The notes under the pieces: model-generated | What the model was told of the DNA's origin: nothing | The model's input: the letters and a program-made list of their open reading frames with translations, nothing else | Databases searched by the model: none | Shown here: one piece after another, positions 34,313 to 43,060 of the stretch | Layout of the letters: each line of letters opens with the position of its first letter | How positions within the stretch are numbered: position 1 is the first letter of the stretch | Made by a program: the position numbers and the translations under genes | Origin: Alphaproteobacteria bacterium MedPE-SWcel | Lineage (GTDB): Bacteria > Pseudomonadota > Alphaproteobacteria > Rhodobacterales > Rhodobacteraceae | Direction: 5' to 3' | DNA length: 64,000 nucleotides | Assembly: GCA_001874255.1 (NCBI GenBank) | Contig: MPDC01000014.1 | Coordinates: 48,721 to 112,720, forward strand

Positions 34313-36253
34313 TCAATCCCAGAGGTGCGACTGCCAGCCCATCTGAGGAATGTCTTCGACCACTTCAAACGTGTAGGTGGTGGTGAAGGCCCGGCCGTGA
34401 CGGTCCGTTGTTTCAACCTCCATGCGATGGAGACCGGGCGCGAGGTCCGCAGGCAGGTCCGCACGCCACAGGTGCTGACTGTTGTCGGTCAGCATCCAGC
34501 TCTGGAACGGGCCGGGGACGCCGCTCCAGCGCTCTCCCTGCCAGGTCGTGAAGCCTGCGGTGTCCGCGCCTCCGCGATCCGAGCGCACGGCCATCGAGGC
34601 CTGGGTGGACTGCCGGATGAAGGCAAGCGGGTCCGCGTAGTCGACTCCCCGATGCTTGGCCTCGCCAGTGCCGGTCTGAGTGCGGCTGGCGGTGAGGGGC
34701 TCGCCGCCGTTCAGCGAGACGGTGACCGTTGAGGTGCGGCTGCCGTTCCAGACATTGACGGCAACCCATGAGCCGCCTGTGAGATCCTCTTGCGTCAGCA
34801 TATACGGGTCCGCCAGATCATTGCGGGTGACAGGTGGCAGGACCTTGGACGGGCTGCCATAGAGATTGGCATAGTCGAGCACGGCTTGCGCCCAGGTGCG
34901 GAACCGTGGGGTGTTGAACGAGGCATGCAATTGCTCTCCGGCCGCGCGGTCGAATGCGCGGTAGGTGTCCACGTAGGCGGTTCCGTCAAAGGCCAGCTCA
35001 TAGTAGCCGCGCGGGCTGCCCAACCGTTGGGTGGAATGGGGCACGCCACTGTCGTTGAGGTCACCCGCCCACCAGCTGCCCGACACGGCACCGGTGATGA
35101 TTTGCTGAAAGGGGGCTTCGGCCAGGCCGGTATTGGCCTGCCAGCCCTCAAAGCTCTCACCTTTTTCGATGTTCTCGGTGGTATGGGTATGGCCTGCGAG
35201 TGCCAGAACCTTGCGCCCGGCCAGCAGGTCGGCCAATTCTGACATGTTGTCGGTTTGATGTTTGCCCGCGCCGTTGTCGGTGAAGGTCTGAAATGGAATG
35301 TGGGCAGTCATCACGATCAACTTGTCCTCGGGCACATGCTCCAGCAGGTTGGCCAGCCATTCGACCTGTCGCTCAGACACGACCCCATTGTACGTATGGT
35401 TTCTATCGGTGGCACAAAACGGATGGGGGTCGACGCCGTTGCAAGGATAGCGCACGTTATCAAGGCCCACAAAGAGCACATCGCCGATTTCTGCGGCCCA
35501 GTATTCGGGGCCCCATTCACGGCGAAACGTGTCAAAGCTGTCGGCGTCCGTGGTGGCATCCAGATCCAGATCGTGATTGCCGCCCACAAAATACTGCGGC
35601 GTCTGTCCGACCGCGATGATCTTCTTGAAGCGAGAGTAGAGCGACAGGTCATCGCCCATGATGTCGCCTGCAAAAATCAGGCACTCGGTTTCATCGAGAT
35701 CTGCATTGGCGAGCATTTTCCCCGCGGTGTCCCGGACATAGGACACTTCCTGATTGGTGTAGGGCTGCGGATCTCCGAAGGCGATGCAGTTGAACCCGGA
35801 TCCTACGGGGTCTTCGATCAGCGGAAAGTTGATGGAGGCAGGCAGCGGGCCGGTGGCGGCAATACCACCGAACCGCAGGTGGGCGGAGCCTTCAGCCTTA
35901 TGGGCATAGGCGAATTGAGGCACCATGTCCGCGTCCAGCGGGACCGCATATCCCGCAGGCTTCACGACCGAGAGGTTCATATCGTCGTAGGCCGGAAGGC
36001 TGTAGTGGCCGTCGGCATCGGTCAGCACAACTTCGCGGCCATTGGTGACGGCGACCCCCTCCAGGCCTGCTTCATCGGCGTCGTGACGGGAGTTCCGGTT
36101 CCTGTCGACAAAGACCGTACCCGTTGCCTCTGAGGAGCGGGGCCCGGCAATGGTCTGAATGGACCCGATATAGGTTGCGTCCTTGGCCTGAAGGGGCAAG
36201 GCGAACGGCGCGGCGAGACCGCTGGCCAGAATGGCGACTGTAGAAATACGCAT
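34313..36253 (-). CDS. secreted calcineurin-like phosphoesterase, multidomain
   Basis: 646 residues. Signal peptide MRISTVAILASGLAAPFALPLQA (cut near 23), then an N-terminal beta domain with a calcium-like loop (FVDRNRNSRHDADEAGLEG) as in the MetallophosN type, then a metallophosphoesterase core with FGDPQPY (GDxQ), FAGDIMGDD (GDxxxD), GGNHDLD (GNHD) and AGHTHTTE (GHxH), and a C-terminal all-beta domain (about 520-646). All metal-binding motifs are intact. Predicted periplasmic phosphodiesterase or phosphatase; substrate unknown. ATG 36253 is chosen because it gives the signal peptide. Confidence 0.85.
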   Translation of the reverse strand: MRISTVAILASGLAAPFALPLQAKDATYIGSIQTIAGPRSSEATGTVFVDRNRNSRHDADEAGLEGVAVTNGREVVLTDADGHYSLPAYDDMNLSVVKPAGYAVPLDADMVPQFAYAHKAEGSAHLRFGGIAATGPLPASINFPLIEDPVGSGFNCIAFGDPQPYTNQEVSYVRDTAGKMLANADLDETECLIFAGDIMGDDLSLYSRFKKIIAVGQTPQYFVGGNHDLDLDATTDADSFDTFRREWGPEYWAAEIGDVLFVGLDNVRYPCNGVDPHPFCATDRNHTYNGVVSERQVEWLANLLEHVPEDKLIVMTAHIPFQTFTDNGAGKHQTDNMSELADLLAGRKVLALAGHTHTTENIEKGESFEGWQANTGLAEAPFQQIITGAVSGSWWAGDLNDSGVPHSTQRLGSPRGYYELAFDGTAYVDTYRAFDRAAGEQLHASFNTPRFRTWAQAVLDYANLYGSPSKVLPPVTRNDLADPYMLTQEDLTGGSWVAVNVWNGSRTSTVTVSLNGGEPLTASRTQTGTGEAKHRGVDYADPLAFIRQSTQASMAVRSDRGGADTAGFTTWQGERWSGVPGPFQSWMLTDNSQHLWRADLPADLAPGLHRMEVETTDRHGRAFTTTYTFEVVEDIPQMGWQSHLWD

Positions 36254-36949
36254 GGTCGAATTCCCTGCAAATGTGGCTGAAATCGTGTTGCGATTACAGC
36301 GCCGAGTATCACATGGGATTCGCCACAATCGAGCAGCTTCGGAGTGAAGTTTCGGTGAAACCTCTGTGACGCCTTTGGGCCCGGCACGCCTGTGCCGGTC
36401 AGCCGGACGGGGGCAGGGAGAGCCCACGCGGCAGGCGGCCGCCTGATCATCTGAGGGAGGGGGGCGCTGCGGAGCTGGCTGCGTTTCTAACGTAGCGGGC
36501 GGCAGCGTCAAAACCTGCATTGGCTGGCTGGTTGATCAAAACTGGGGAGCTGGCGTCGCTGGCGATCTGGCTGAGCCCCGAGGGGGTCCTGGCTGGATGG
36601 CGAGCTGCTGGCGGCCTGATCGTCTGGCTTGCTGCAGTTGAGATCTGTATATCGTCATTTTCGCGGGGGTGTCAATAAAAAAATGAGCAAAATCAAATAG
36701 TTGACTGATGTTGTCGGGTACTAAATCCGACTTTCTCACTCAGGTTTAGGACTGGTTTGCCGAATATATACTCCTCCAGCGCCCGGTGCGTTCTTCAATA
36801 TGTGATGCAGATCAGGGGGTTGCCGCATCGCGGTGGGCGCCTTTGGTCTTGCGTCGTGCCGGGAAAAAACATCGTCCGGGGCTAGGCGCAGAGGGCGCGC
36901 AGGGACTACTGTGAGCGCAAACGCTATTGCGCAGGGAAGGAGAGAGTTC
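36254..36949. other. 696-bp spacer between divergent genes
   Basis: The largest gap in the window. Near 36530-36620 it is rich in short CTGGC/GCTGG words; 36640-36770 is A+T-rich, unlike its surroundings. Short frames on both strands have no ribosome site and biased composition, so I call no gene. It should hold the promoters of both flanking genes and may hide a small RNA or a decayed gene. Confidence 0.45.
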
Positions 36950-37939
36950 ATGTCAAATCCAGTCCGGTGGGGTATTCTGGGAGCTGCGAAATTCGCACGC
37001 GAACATATGGGGCCCGCCATCCATGCCGCCGACGGGGCGGAACTGGCGGCGCTGGCCACGTCCAGCCCGGAAAAAGCCGCCTTGTTTCAGGCCTTCGCAC
37101 CCGGCCTCACGGTACATGACAGCTATGAGGCGCTGTTGGCGGATCCGTCGATCGACGTGGTCTACATTCCGTTGCCAAACCATCTGCACGTGGAATGGGC
37201 ACTGAAGGCGATGGCGGCTGGCAAGAATGTGTTGGTTGAGAAACCGGCCACTCTGCAGGACGCAGAGTTTGATCAGCTGATCGCCGCGCGTGAGTCCGCA
37301 TCGGTACTCGCCGCCGAGGCCTATATGATCGTGCATCACCCGCAGTGGCAGCGGGCCAAAGACCTGGTGGAAACCGGTGCGCTTGGGCGGTTGCGGCATG
37401 TGTCCGGCAAGTTCTCTTTCGACAACCGGCAGGATGTCGACAATATCCGCAATCGCCCCGAAACCGGCGGTGGCGCTCTGCGGGATATCGGCGTCTACGT
37501 GATTGGAGCGAGCCGTTTCGTGACGGGGCAGGAACCCGTGGAGGTCTCGGCGCAGATCGAGTGGGAAAACGGTGTCGACGTGCTGTCCAACGTGCAGGCG
37601 CGGTTCCCGGGGTTTCTCTACTCGGCCTATGTCAGCACGCGCATGCAGCCCTATCAGGAGATGGTGTTTCATGGCGACCAAGGCGTGCTGCGTCTGACGG
37701 CGCCGTTCAACCCGCGTGTTTTTGGCGAGGCGCGTCTGGAGTTGCATCAATCGACGCAGGCGGGCGGCGCCGGACAGGTTCTGATTGAACGTTTCCCTGC
37801 GGCCGATCACTATAAACTTCAGGTCGAAGCCTTTGGGCGCAGCATACGGGAGGGGGTGCCCTATCCCTGTCCGCTGGAATTCTCGCGCGGGACCCAGGCC
37901 ATGATGGATCAGGTTTTTGCGGTGGCGACCGACCTCTGA
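36950..37939 (+). CDS. Gfo/Idh/MocA-family oxidoreductase
   Basis: NAD(P)-dependent dehydrogenase acting on a sugar, inositol or related polyol. 329 residues: N-terminal Rossmann domain with WGILGAAKFA (7-16), the family lysine in VEKPATL (K98 of EKP), and the C-terminal alpha/beta domain with GGGALRDIGVYVI. GGAAGGAG at about 36935-36943 marks the start. No transporter or sugar operon is next to it, so the substrate cannot be inferred. Confidence 0.88.
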   Translation: MSNPVRWGILGAAKFAREHMGPAIHAADGAELAALATSSPEKAALFQAFAPGLTVHDSYEALLADPSIDVVYIPLPNHLHVEWALKAMAAGKNVLVEKPATLQDAEFDQLIAARESASVLAAEAYMIVHHPQWQRAKDLVETGALGRLRHVSGKFSFDNRQDVDNIRNRPETGGGALRDIGVYVIGASRFVTGQEPVEVSAQIEWENGVDVLSNVQARFPGFLYSAYVSTRMQPYQEMVFHGDQGVLRLTAPFNPRVFGEARLELHQSTQAGGAGQVLIERFPAADHYKLQVEAFGRSIREGVPYPCPLEFSRGTQAMMDQVFAVATDL

Positions 37940-38119
37940 TCCGGTCTGATGACAGGAGTTCCGGCGGCTCTCATGAGACCGCACGCGGTAGTGTCGCACA
38001 TTTCGGGGCCGCAGGGCCCGGCAGGCCGCGCCGAAGGCTCCCTCTGCGGTCATCTCATCCGCTTGATCGCAGGAACGGGCGCGCTAGACTCGTACCTTGG
38101 TCTTGAGCGGGAGTTTGGT

Positions 38120-38389
38120 ATGGCCGGTGGATGGGCAAAAGACGGTGCGGTATCCGAACAGATCGAGGCCTCGATTTCGGACGAGCTGGCACGGATGAAA
38201 GCCCGGCGGGCACCGGTTGGCGACAGTCTGACGCATTGCGCCGATTGTGATGAAGCCATCCCCGAAGCCCGCAGGCAGGCAATCCCCGGCGTCAAGCTCT
38301 GTCTCGATTGCCAGCAGGACCGGGATGGGGAACGTCACGCCCGGGGAGGTATCAATCGGCGCGGCAGCAAAGACAGTCAGCTGAAGTGA
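38120..38389 (+). CDS. DksA/TraR-type zinc-finger protein
   Basis: 89 residues. A short helical N-terminus is followed by a four-cysteine zinc finger, C40xxC43 and C61xxC64 (HCADCDEAIPEARR, KLCLDCQ), typical of DksA C4 fingers and of the short YbiI-like proteins. It lacks the long coiled-coil with the DxxDxA tip of true DksA, so binding in the RNA polymerase secondary channel would differ. GGGAG precedes ATG 38120. Confidence 0.85.
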   Translation: MAGGWAKDGAVSEQIEASISDELARMKARRAPVGDSLTHCADCDEAIPEARRQAIPGVKLCLDCQQDRDGERHARGGINRRGSKDSQLK

Positions 38390-38407
38390 CACGACCGGCA
38401 GTGCGGG

Positions 38408-38932
38408 TCAGTCAGACATCGTCCGGGATATGTGCAGGGACCTGGGCGGGGCAATCATCTGCCGCATGACGTACTGAAGGCCTGCATGCCCGCCGTCGTG
38501 CACATCCCCTGTCGCCGTGAAGCCCGTGCTGAGGTATCTGCGAACCGCAACCTGGTTTCGGATATTGACCGTCAGCACAATGGCCTGCGCGTCCGGATAG
38601 GTTTTGCGAAGAAACTCCGGCAGGGCGCGCAATGTCGCGCTGCCCAGTCCGCTCCCTTGGCGCCACCTGTCAATCATGAAGGCGCGCAGCCCGAGATCGC
38701 CATCGCGCGCGAAATCCTGTGTTTTGGGATATTTCAGGTCGATCTTGAAGAAACCGACGCAGGTCCCCGCCGCGCGCACCGCATAGAGATCAATCCCTGC
38801 CTCATCCGAGGCAAACGCCATATCCACTGTGCCGCAATAGATGATCTGTTCCGGCGCGACTTCGATATGGCGCACCAATGCGAAATCAGATCTTTCGAGG
38901 CGGACAAAGCTGATGTCAGGCGAGATATTCAT
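38408..38932 (-). CDS. GNAT-family N-acetyltransferase
   Basis: 174 residues from ATG 38932 (or 180 from GTG 38950). The acetyl-CoA motif is RQGSGLGSATLRALPEF, the usual Q/RxxGxG/A signature, preceded by LGLRAFMIDR. The C-terminal VNIRNQVAVRRYLSTGF is also family-typical. Substrate unknown. Its start lies only about 20 bp after a terminator hairpin serving pepF on the same strand, leaving little room for a promoter of its own. Confidence 0.85.
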   Translation of the reverse strand: MNISPDISFVRLERSDFALVRHIEVAPEQIIYCGTVDMAFASDEAGIDLYAVRAAGTCVGFFKIDLKYPKTQDFARDGDLGLRAFMIDRWRQGSGLGSATLRALPEFLRKTYPDAQAIVLTVNIRNQVAVRRYLSTGFTATGDVHDGGHAGLQYVMRQMIAPPRSLHISRTMSD

Positions 38933-38954
38933 GAGCGCGATATCAAGCACAGAA

Positions 38955-38984
38955 AAAGCCCGCCGTCACGGTGAGGCGGGCTTT
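38955..38984 (-). terminator. rho-independent terminator of pepF
   Basis: AAAGCCCGCC/GGCGGGCTTT, 10-bp stem with a 10-base loop; on the minus strand it ends GGCGGGCTTTTTCTG with a run of five T. It stands 63 bp after the pepF stop and just upstream of the GNAT gene. Confidence 0.85.
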
Positions 38985-39047
38985 GGCATCTGTATTTCGG
39001 CATTTATTATGATTTTACGCCAGGGCTCTGGCGCGTTTGCGGAACGA

Positions 39048-40868
39048 TCAGCTCTCCATCGCTTCCAATTCGTCGATCAGCCCGGAAATCATGCTGAGCC
39101 CCTTGTCCCAGAATTTCGGATCGGAGGCATCCAGTCCGAACGGCGCAAGCAGCTCCTTGTGGTGTTTTGAGCCCCCTGCTTTCAGCATATCGAAGTATTT
39201 GTCCTCGAATCCTTCGGCGCCCTCGGCATAGACCGAGTAGAGCGCGTTCACCAACCCGTCCCCAAAGGCATAGGCATAGACGTAGAAAGGGGAGTGAACG
39301 AAATGCGGAATATAGGCCCAGAACGTCTCGTATCCATCCATGAAATCGAAGGCGTCACCGAGGCTTTCGGCCTGTACGCTCATCCATAGCGCATTGATGT
39401 CCTCGGGGGTCAGCTCTCCCTCGGCGCGGGCGGCATGGAGTTTGCATTCAAAGTCATAGAACGCAATCTGGCGCACAACGGTGTTGATCATGTCTTCGAC
39501 CTTGCCGGCGAGCAGGACCTTGCGCTCCTCCTGGGTCGTGGCTTTCTCCAGCATCTTGCGGAAGGTGAGCATTTCGCCAAAAACCGATGCCGTCTCGGCC
39601 AGCGTCAGCGGAGTGGACGACAGCATCTCACCCTGATCGGCAGCGAGCACCTGATGGACGCCGTGCCCCAATTCATGGGCCAAGGTCATGACATCCCGAG
39701 GTTTCCCGAGGTAGTTCAGCATCACATAGGGGTGCACATCCGTCACGGTGGGATGGGCAAATGCACCGGGGGCCTTGCCCGGTTTGACGGCGGCATCAAT
39801 CCAGCCCTTGTCAAAGAATGGTGCGGCAATCTCGCCCATCCGGGGATCGAAGGCCTCATAGGCGTCCATCACGGTGGCACGGGCTTCGTCCCAGTCGACG
39901 ACGCGGCTGGTTTCCATCGGCAGGGGCGCATTCCTGTCCCAGACCTGCATGCGATCAAGGCCGAGCCATTTCCGCTTCAGCTCATAGTATCGGTGCGAGA
40001 GCTTGGGATAGGCCGCGACGACAGCTTCGCGCAGGGCTTCAACCACTTCGGGTTCGACATGGTTCGACAGGTGGCGCCCCATCTGCGGGCTTGGCATGCC
40101 GCGCCAGCGATCGACGATATCCTTTTCCTTGGCCTGGGTGTTGTGAACGCGGGCAAAAATCTTGATATTGTCGGCAAACACGCGGGCCAGTTCCCGGGCG
40201 GCGGCTTCGCGTTTGGACCGGTCCTGCTCGGTCAGGAAATTGAGTGTCGACTCGATGCCCATCTCTTCGCCGTCGATGTCAAAGGTCAGACCCGCGATGG
40301 TTTCATCAAAGAGCTTTTCCCACGCATCGCCGACAACGCCAAGATCGTGCAGAAACCGCTCCAGCTCGTCGGAGAGCTGATAGGGTTTCATCGCCCTGAT
40401 GCGATCAAAGACCGGTTTGTAGCGCGCCAGATCGGCGTTGGCGTCAAACAGCGCATCCAGACGCGCGTCCTCGATCCGGTTGATTTCGAGCGTGAAGAAT
40501 ACCAGCGGCGTGGTGAATACGGTGATTTTTTCCTGCGCATCAGACAGGAATTTTGCCCGGCTTGCATCGGTTGTCAGCTGGTAATAGCGCAGGCCGGCAA
40601 AGGACATGACGCGTCCGGCGATGGCGTTGATCTTCTCGTTGCGGCCGATGCAGGACAACAGGCCCTCGGCATCAAGCTCCGCGAGCTTGCCCTCGTAGTC
40701 GGACGCAAAATCCGCGCATTCCTGCTGCAGCCAATCGAGATCGCGCTGCAGTTCCGGTGCATCTTCCGAGCTGTAAAGATCGGTCAGGTCCCATTCGGGC
40801 AACTGTCCGAGACCATCCGAACCTGATGATGCATTGGCATCGCGTACGGGGAAGGGGAGTTGGAACAT
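39048..40868 (-). CDS. pepF: oligoendopeptidase F (M3 metallopeptidase)
   Basis: Cytoplasmic zinc peptidase cleaving short peptides. 606 residues with the thermolysin-like active site TLAHELGHGVHQ (HELGH near residue 397) and the downstream glutamate in ETASVFGEML. ATG 40868 is chosen over the longer frame (to 40973) because GGAGG lies 7 bases before it and the family starts here. Terminator at 38955-38984. Confidence 0.93.
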   Translation of the reverse strand: MFQLPFPVRDANASSGSDGLGQLPEWDLTDLYSSEDAPELQRDLDWLQQECADFASDYEGKLAELDAEGLLSCIGRNEKINAIAGRVMSFAGLRYYQLTTDASRAKFLSDAQEKITVFTTPLVFFTLEINRIEDARLDALFDANADLARYKPVFDRIRAMKPYQLSDELERFLHDLGVVGDAWEKLFDETIAGLTFDIDGEEMGIESTLNFLTEQDRSKREAAARELARVFADNIKIFARVHNTQAKEKDIVDRWRGMPSPQMGRHLSNHVEPEVVEALREAVVAAYPKLSHRYYELKRKWLGLDRMQVWDRNAPLPMETSRVVDWDEARATVMDAYEAFDPRMGEIAAPFFDKGWIDAAVKPGKAPGAFAHPTVTDVHPYVMLNYLGKPRDVMTLAHELGHGVHQVLAADQGEMLSSTPLTLAETASVFGEMLTFRKMLEKATTQEERKVLLAGKVEDMINTVVRQIAFYDFECKLHAARAEGELTPEDINALWMSVQAESLGDAFDFMDGYETFWAYIPHFVHSPFYVYAYAFGDGLVNALYSVYAEGAEGFEDKYFDMLKAGGSKHHKELLAPFGLDASDPKFWDKGLSMISGLIDELEAMES

Positions 40869-41045
40869 GAGGCCTCCGTCTGGTGTCTGTGCATGGCGGA
40901 TGCGCTTTGGGGATCCGGCCAGCTGGGATGTCTGTGTGCCAAGACACTTATGCGCCGCTGCCCGGCGGCACAAGCAGGCAGCGGGAGATCAGGCGCCGAA
41001 GCGCTTTGTCGTGAGCGCCGCCAGCGTTGTCAGCGGCGGCTCGGG

Positions 41046-42008
41046 TCAGGTGTGGGTCGCAAAGTGACCGGCAATGCTGTCATAGACGCGGGTTCGGATG
41101 TGCGGGCGTTCGATCAGGATTTCGTGTTGCGCCTCCGCGACCAGATCCAGCCGTCCCTTCGGCCATCGCGCCATTCGCGCGTGCACGGCCTCGGTGCAGA
41201 CGATCTGCTCGCGGTCGCCGAGGAAGGTAAGACAGGGCAGATCCGGCGAGGCCTTGGCGGCAAGCGATCTGCAGTCCTGCATGGCAGCCCGCAGCCACTG
41301 CACTGTGGGCCCGCCAAGCACCAGATCTGGCTGAGCCTCGATCTGCATCTGCATAAAGGCATACATCTCAGCATCACTGGTCAATGTGTTGTCTTCAAAG
41401 GGCGAGACCTGGACATATTGTTCGATCGTTGTGGTGGGCACCAATCGATGGCTTTGCCCCAGTGCCGCCCCGAACCTGGCAAGTATTCCGGCGAGCGGGC
41501 GCAGGGCGAAGGGGATGCGGATACCCCACATCGGTGCGGTGAAGACACAGGCCTGAACCGGGAGCCCTTCATAGAGGGACCGCAGCCCGATTGCGCCGCC
41601 CATGGAGTGGCCAAGAAGGAACCAGGGTTTTGGCAGGTCCAGCGCCTCGGCATGGGCACACAGTGCGGCAACATCCTGCTGGAACTCTGCAAAATCTGTC
41701 ACATGGCCAAGCCTACGGTCGGGCAGGGCACGGTCGGCGAGGCCTTGACCACGCCAGTCGACCGCGAGCACGGCAAAGCCGCGATTGCCCATCTCTGTTG
41801 CAATGGGGCCGTATTTTTCGATGTATTCGGTGCGACCGGGAAACAGCATAATGGTGCCGGTGGCGTTTCCGGCAGGCCGCCAATGGCCTGCGCGGATCCG
41901 CAGGCCATCTGCCGTGGTCAACCAATAAGCGACGCCGCCCTCCGGGCCCTTTGCGATATCGGCATGAAAGGGCGCGGCGGCGGCGGATGTCATCGGCTGA
42001 TCCTTCAT
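41046..42008 (-). CDS. alpha/beta hydrolase, lysophospholipase (PldB) type
   Basis: 320 residues with the nucleophile elbow GHSMGG (S135), a likely acid residue in FLGDREQIV (about 266) and the catalytic histidine in EAQHEILIE (about 296). The N-terminal WRGQGLADR segment fits lysophospholipase L2/monoacylglycerol lipase relatives. No signal peptide. It follows the SCP2 gene after only 5 bp, suggesting a lipid-handling pair. Confidence 0.85.
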   Translation of the reverse strand: MKDQPMTSAAAAPFHADIAKGPEGGVAYWLTTADGLRIRAGHWRPAGNATGTIMLFPGRTEYIEKYGPIATEMGNRGFAVLAVDWRGQGLADRALPDRRLGHVTDFAEFQQDVAALCAHAEALDLPKPWFLLGHSMGGAIGLRSLYEGLPVQACVFTAPMWGIRIPFALRPLAGILARFGAALGQSHRLVPTTTIEQYVQVSPFEDNTLTSDAEMYAFMQMQIEAQPDLVLGGPTVQWLRAAMQDCRSLAAKASPDLPCLTFLGDREQIVCTEAVHARMARWPKGRLDLVAEAQHEILIERPHIRTRVYDSIAGHFATHT

Positions 42009-42013
42009 GGCCG

Positions 42014-42307
42014 TCAGGCGAGCGCCTGAGCAAGTTTCATGGCCACGCCCATGTCGCCGTCGATGGTCAGCTTGCCGCCCATGAAGGCGGCTGTCGGGTT
42101 CAGCTCACCGGACAGGATCTCCTGAAAGGTCTCCGCGTCGGCGGTCATGGTCACATCGGCGTCCTCGTCAGACACGCGGGCGCCGGATGCGTCCAGAACG
42201 ATCGCGCCGAGGCCGGAGATGTCAAATTTCGCGGAGCCGTCAAAGCCACCGTCCAGTTTTTCGTTCAACTGGGCTGCTGCCTGTTCCAGTGTGTCGCTCA
42301 TGTTCAT
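42014..42307 (-). CDS. SCP2 sterol-carrier-domain protein
   Basis: 97 residues consisting of one SCP2 lipid-binding domain: KFDISGLGAIVLDASG, ADVTMTADAETFQEILSGEL and the C-terminal MGGKLTIDGDMGVAMKL are family-typical. It binds lipids or acyl-CoA non-specifically in the cytoplasm. AGGA lies about 4 bases before ATG 42307; ATG 42301 is equally possible. First gene of an operon with the lysophospholipase-like gene; divergent from the TPR gene across 94 bp. Confidence 0.88.
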   Translation of the reverse strand: MNMSDTLEQAAAQLNEKLDGGFDGSAKFDISGLGAIVLDASGARVSDEDADVTMTADAETFQEILSGELNPTAAFMGGKLTIDGDMGVAMKLAQALA

Positions 42308-42401
42308 TGTCCTAAGTAGAGTTCCGTGCGTATTGCACAAAAAAGTGAAGCTTTTGTCCCGGGGGCTGGATTTCGCACCGGTTGCGGTTACCATTTCAAC
42401 T

Positions 42402-42992
42402 ATGGGCAGTCCTTGCACGAATCTCAAAGCTATCGTGGCGGCAATTGCAACCGTCTTCGTTTCATTCCTGTCGGCAGAGGTGCGCGCGCAGGACGCAGCC
42501 ACGACGAATTTCTCCATGTTGAGCGAAGCAGAGTTGCTGGCGCGGCTGGAAGTCTCCTCGCCCGAAGACGCGGCCGGGCTGGACCGGGAGCTGCAGGCCC
42601 TGTGGAGCAAGAGCGGCTCGGCTGCCATGGATCTCTTGCTGCGCCGGGGCCGGGATGCGATGGCTCGGCACGAGTGGTCGGCGGCGCTGGAGCATCTGAC
42701 CGCGCTGACCGATCATGCCCCGGAGTTTTCCGAAGCCTGGTCAGAACGGGCCAGGGCGTTCTTTTCGATCGAACGGTTTGGTCCCGCCGTGGCGGATCTG
42801 GAACAGGCCCTGGCGCTGAACCCCAACGACTACAACGCGCTGTTCGCACTCGGTCAGGTGTTCGAGTTTTTTGACGACCCCGTTCGCGCCTACGCCGCCT
42901 ACCAGCGCGCCAAGGCTATACATCCCCACCATGAGGAAGTAACCAAGGCGCTGGATCGCCTGTCCGCAGAGGTGGACGGCACGGCGTTGTGA
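42402..42992 (+). CDS. secreted TPR-repeat protein
   Basis: 196 residues: signal peptide (about 1-29, ending SAEVRAQ) and tetratricopeptide repeats (EWSAALEHLTALTDHAPEFSEAW is too long to be anything but a TPR pair; next repeats at FGPAVADLEQALALNPND and PVRAYAAYQRAKAIHP). A periplasmic protein-interaction scaffold. The frame is open upstream to 42147, which is only the shadow of the SCP2 gene. ATG 42402 is chosen for the signal peptide. Confidence 0.8.
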   Translation: MGSPCTNLKAIVAAIATVFVSFLSAEVRAQDAATTNFSMLSEAELLARLEVSSPEDAAGLDRELQALWSKSGSAAMDLLLRRGRDAMARHEWSAALEHLTALTDHAPEFSEAWSERARAFFSIERFGPAVADLEQALALNPNDYNALFALGQVFEFFDDPVRAYAAYQRAKAIHPHHEEVTKALDRLSAEVDGTAL

Positions 42993-43060
42993 TCCCCTGA
43001 AATTGATCCCCAGACATCGGCCGCGCGCCGGGGTGCGGGGCGCGCGTGGAGACTGGTGCA

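Noticed and set aside
36353..36370. PHO box before the phosphoesterase gene
   Set aside because: CGGTGAA-N4-CTGTGAC has the right 11-bp spacing, but matches the CTGTCAT consensus at only 4 and 5 of 7 positions.
36536..36739. 67-codon minus-strand frame in the long spacer
   Set aside because: No ribosome site, and its second half is translated from GCTGG-type repeats.
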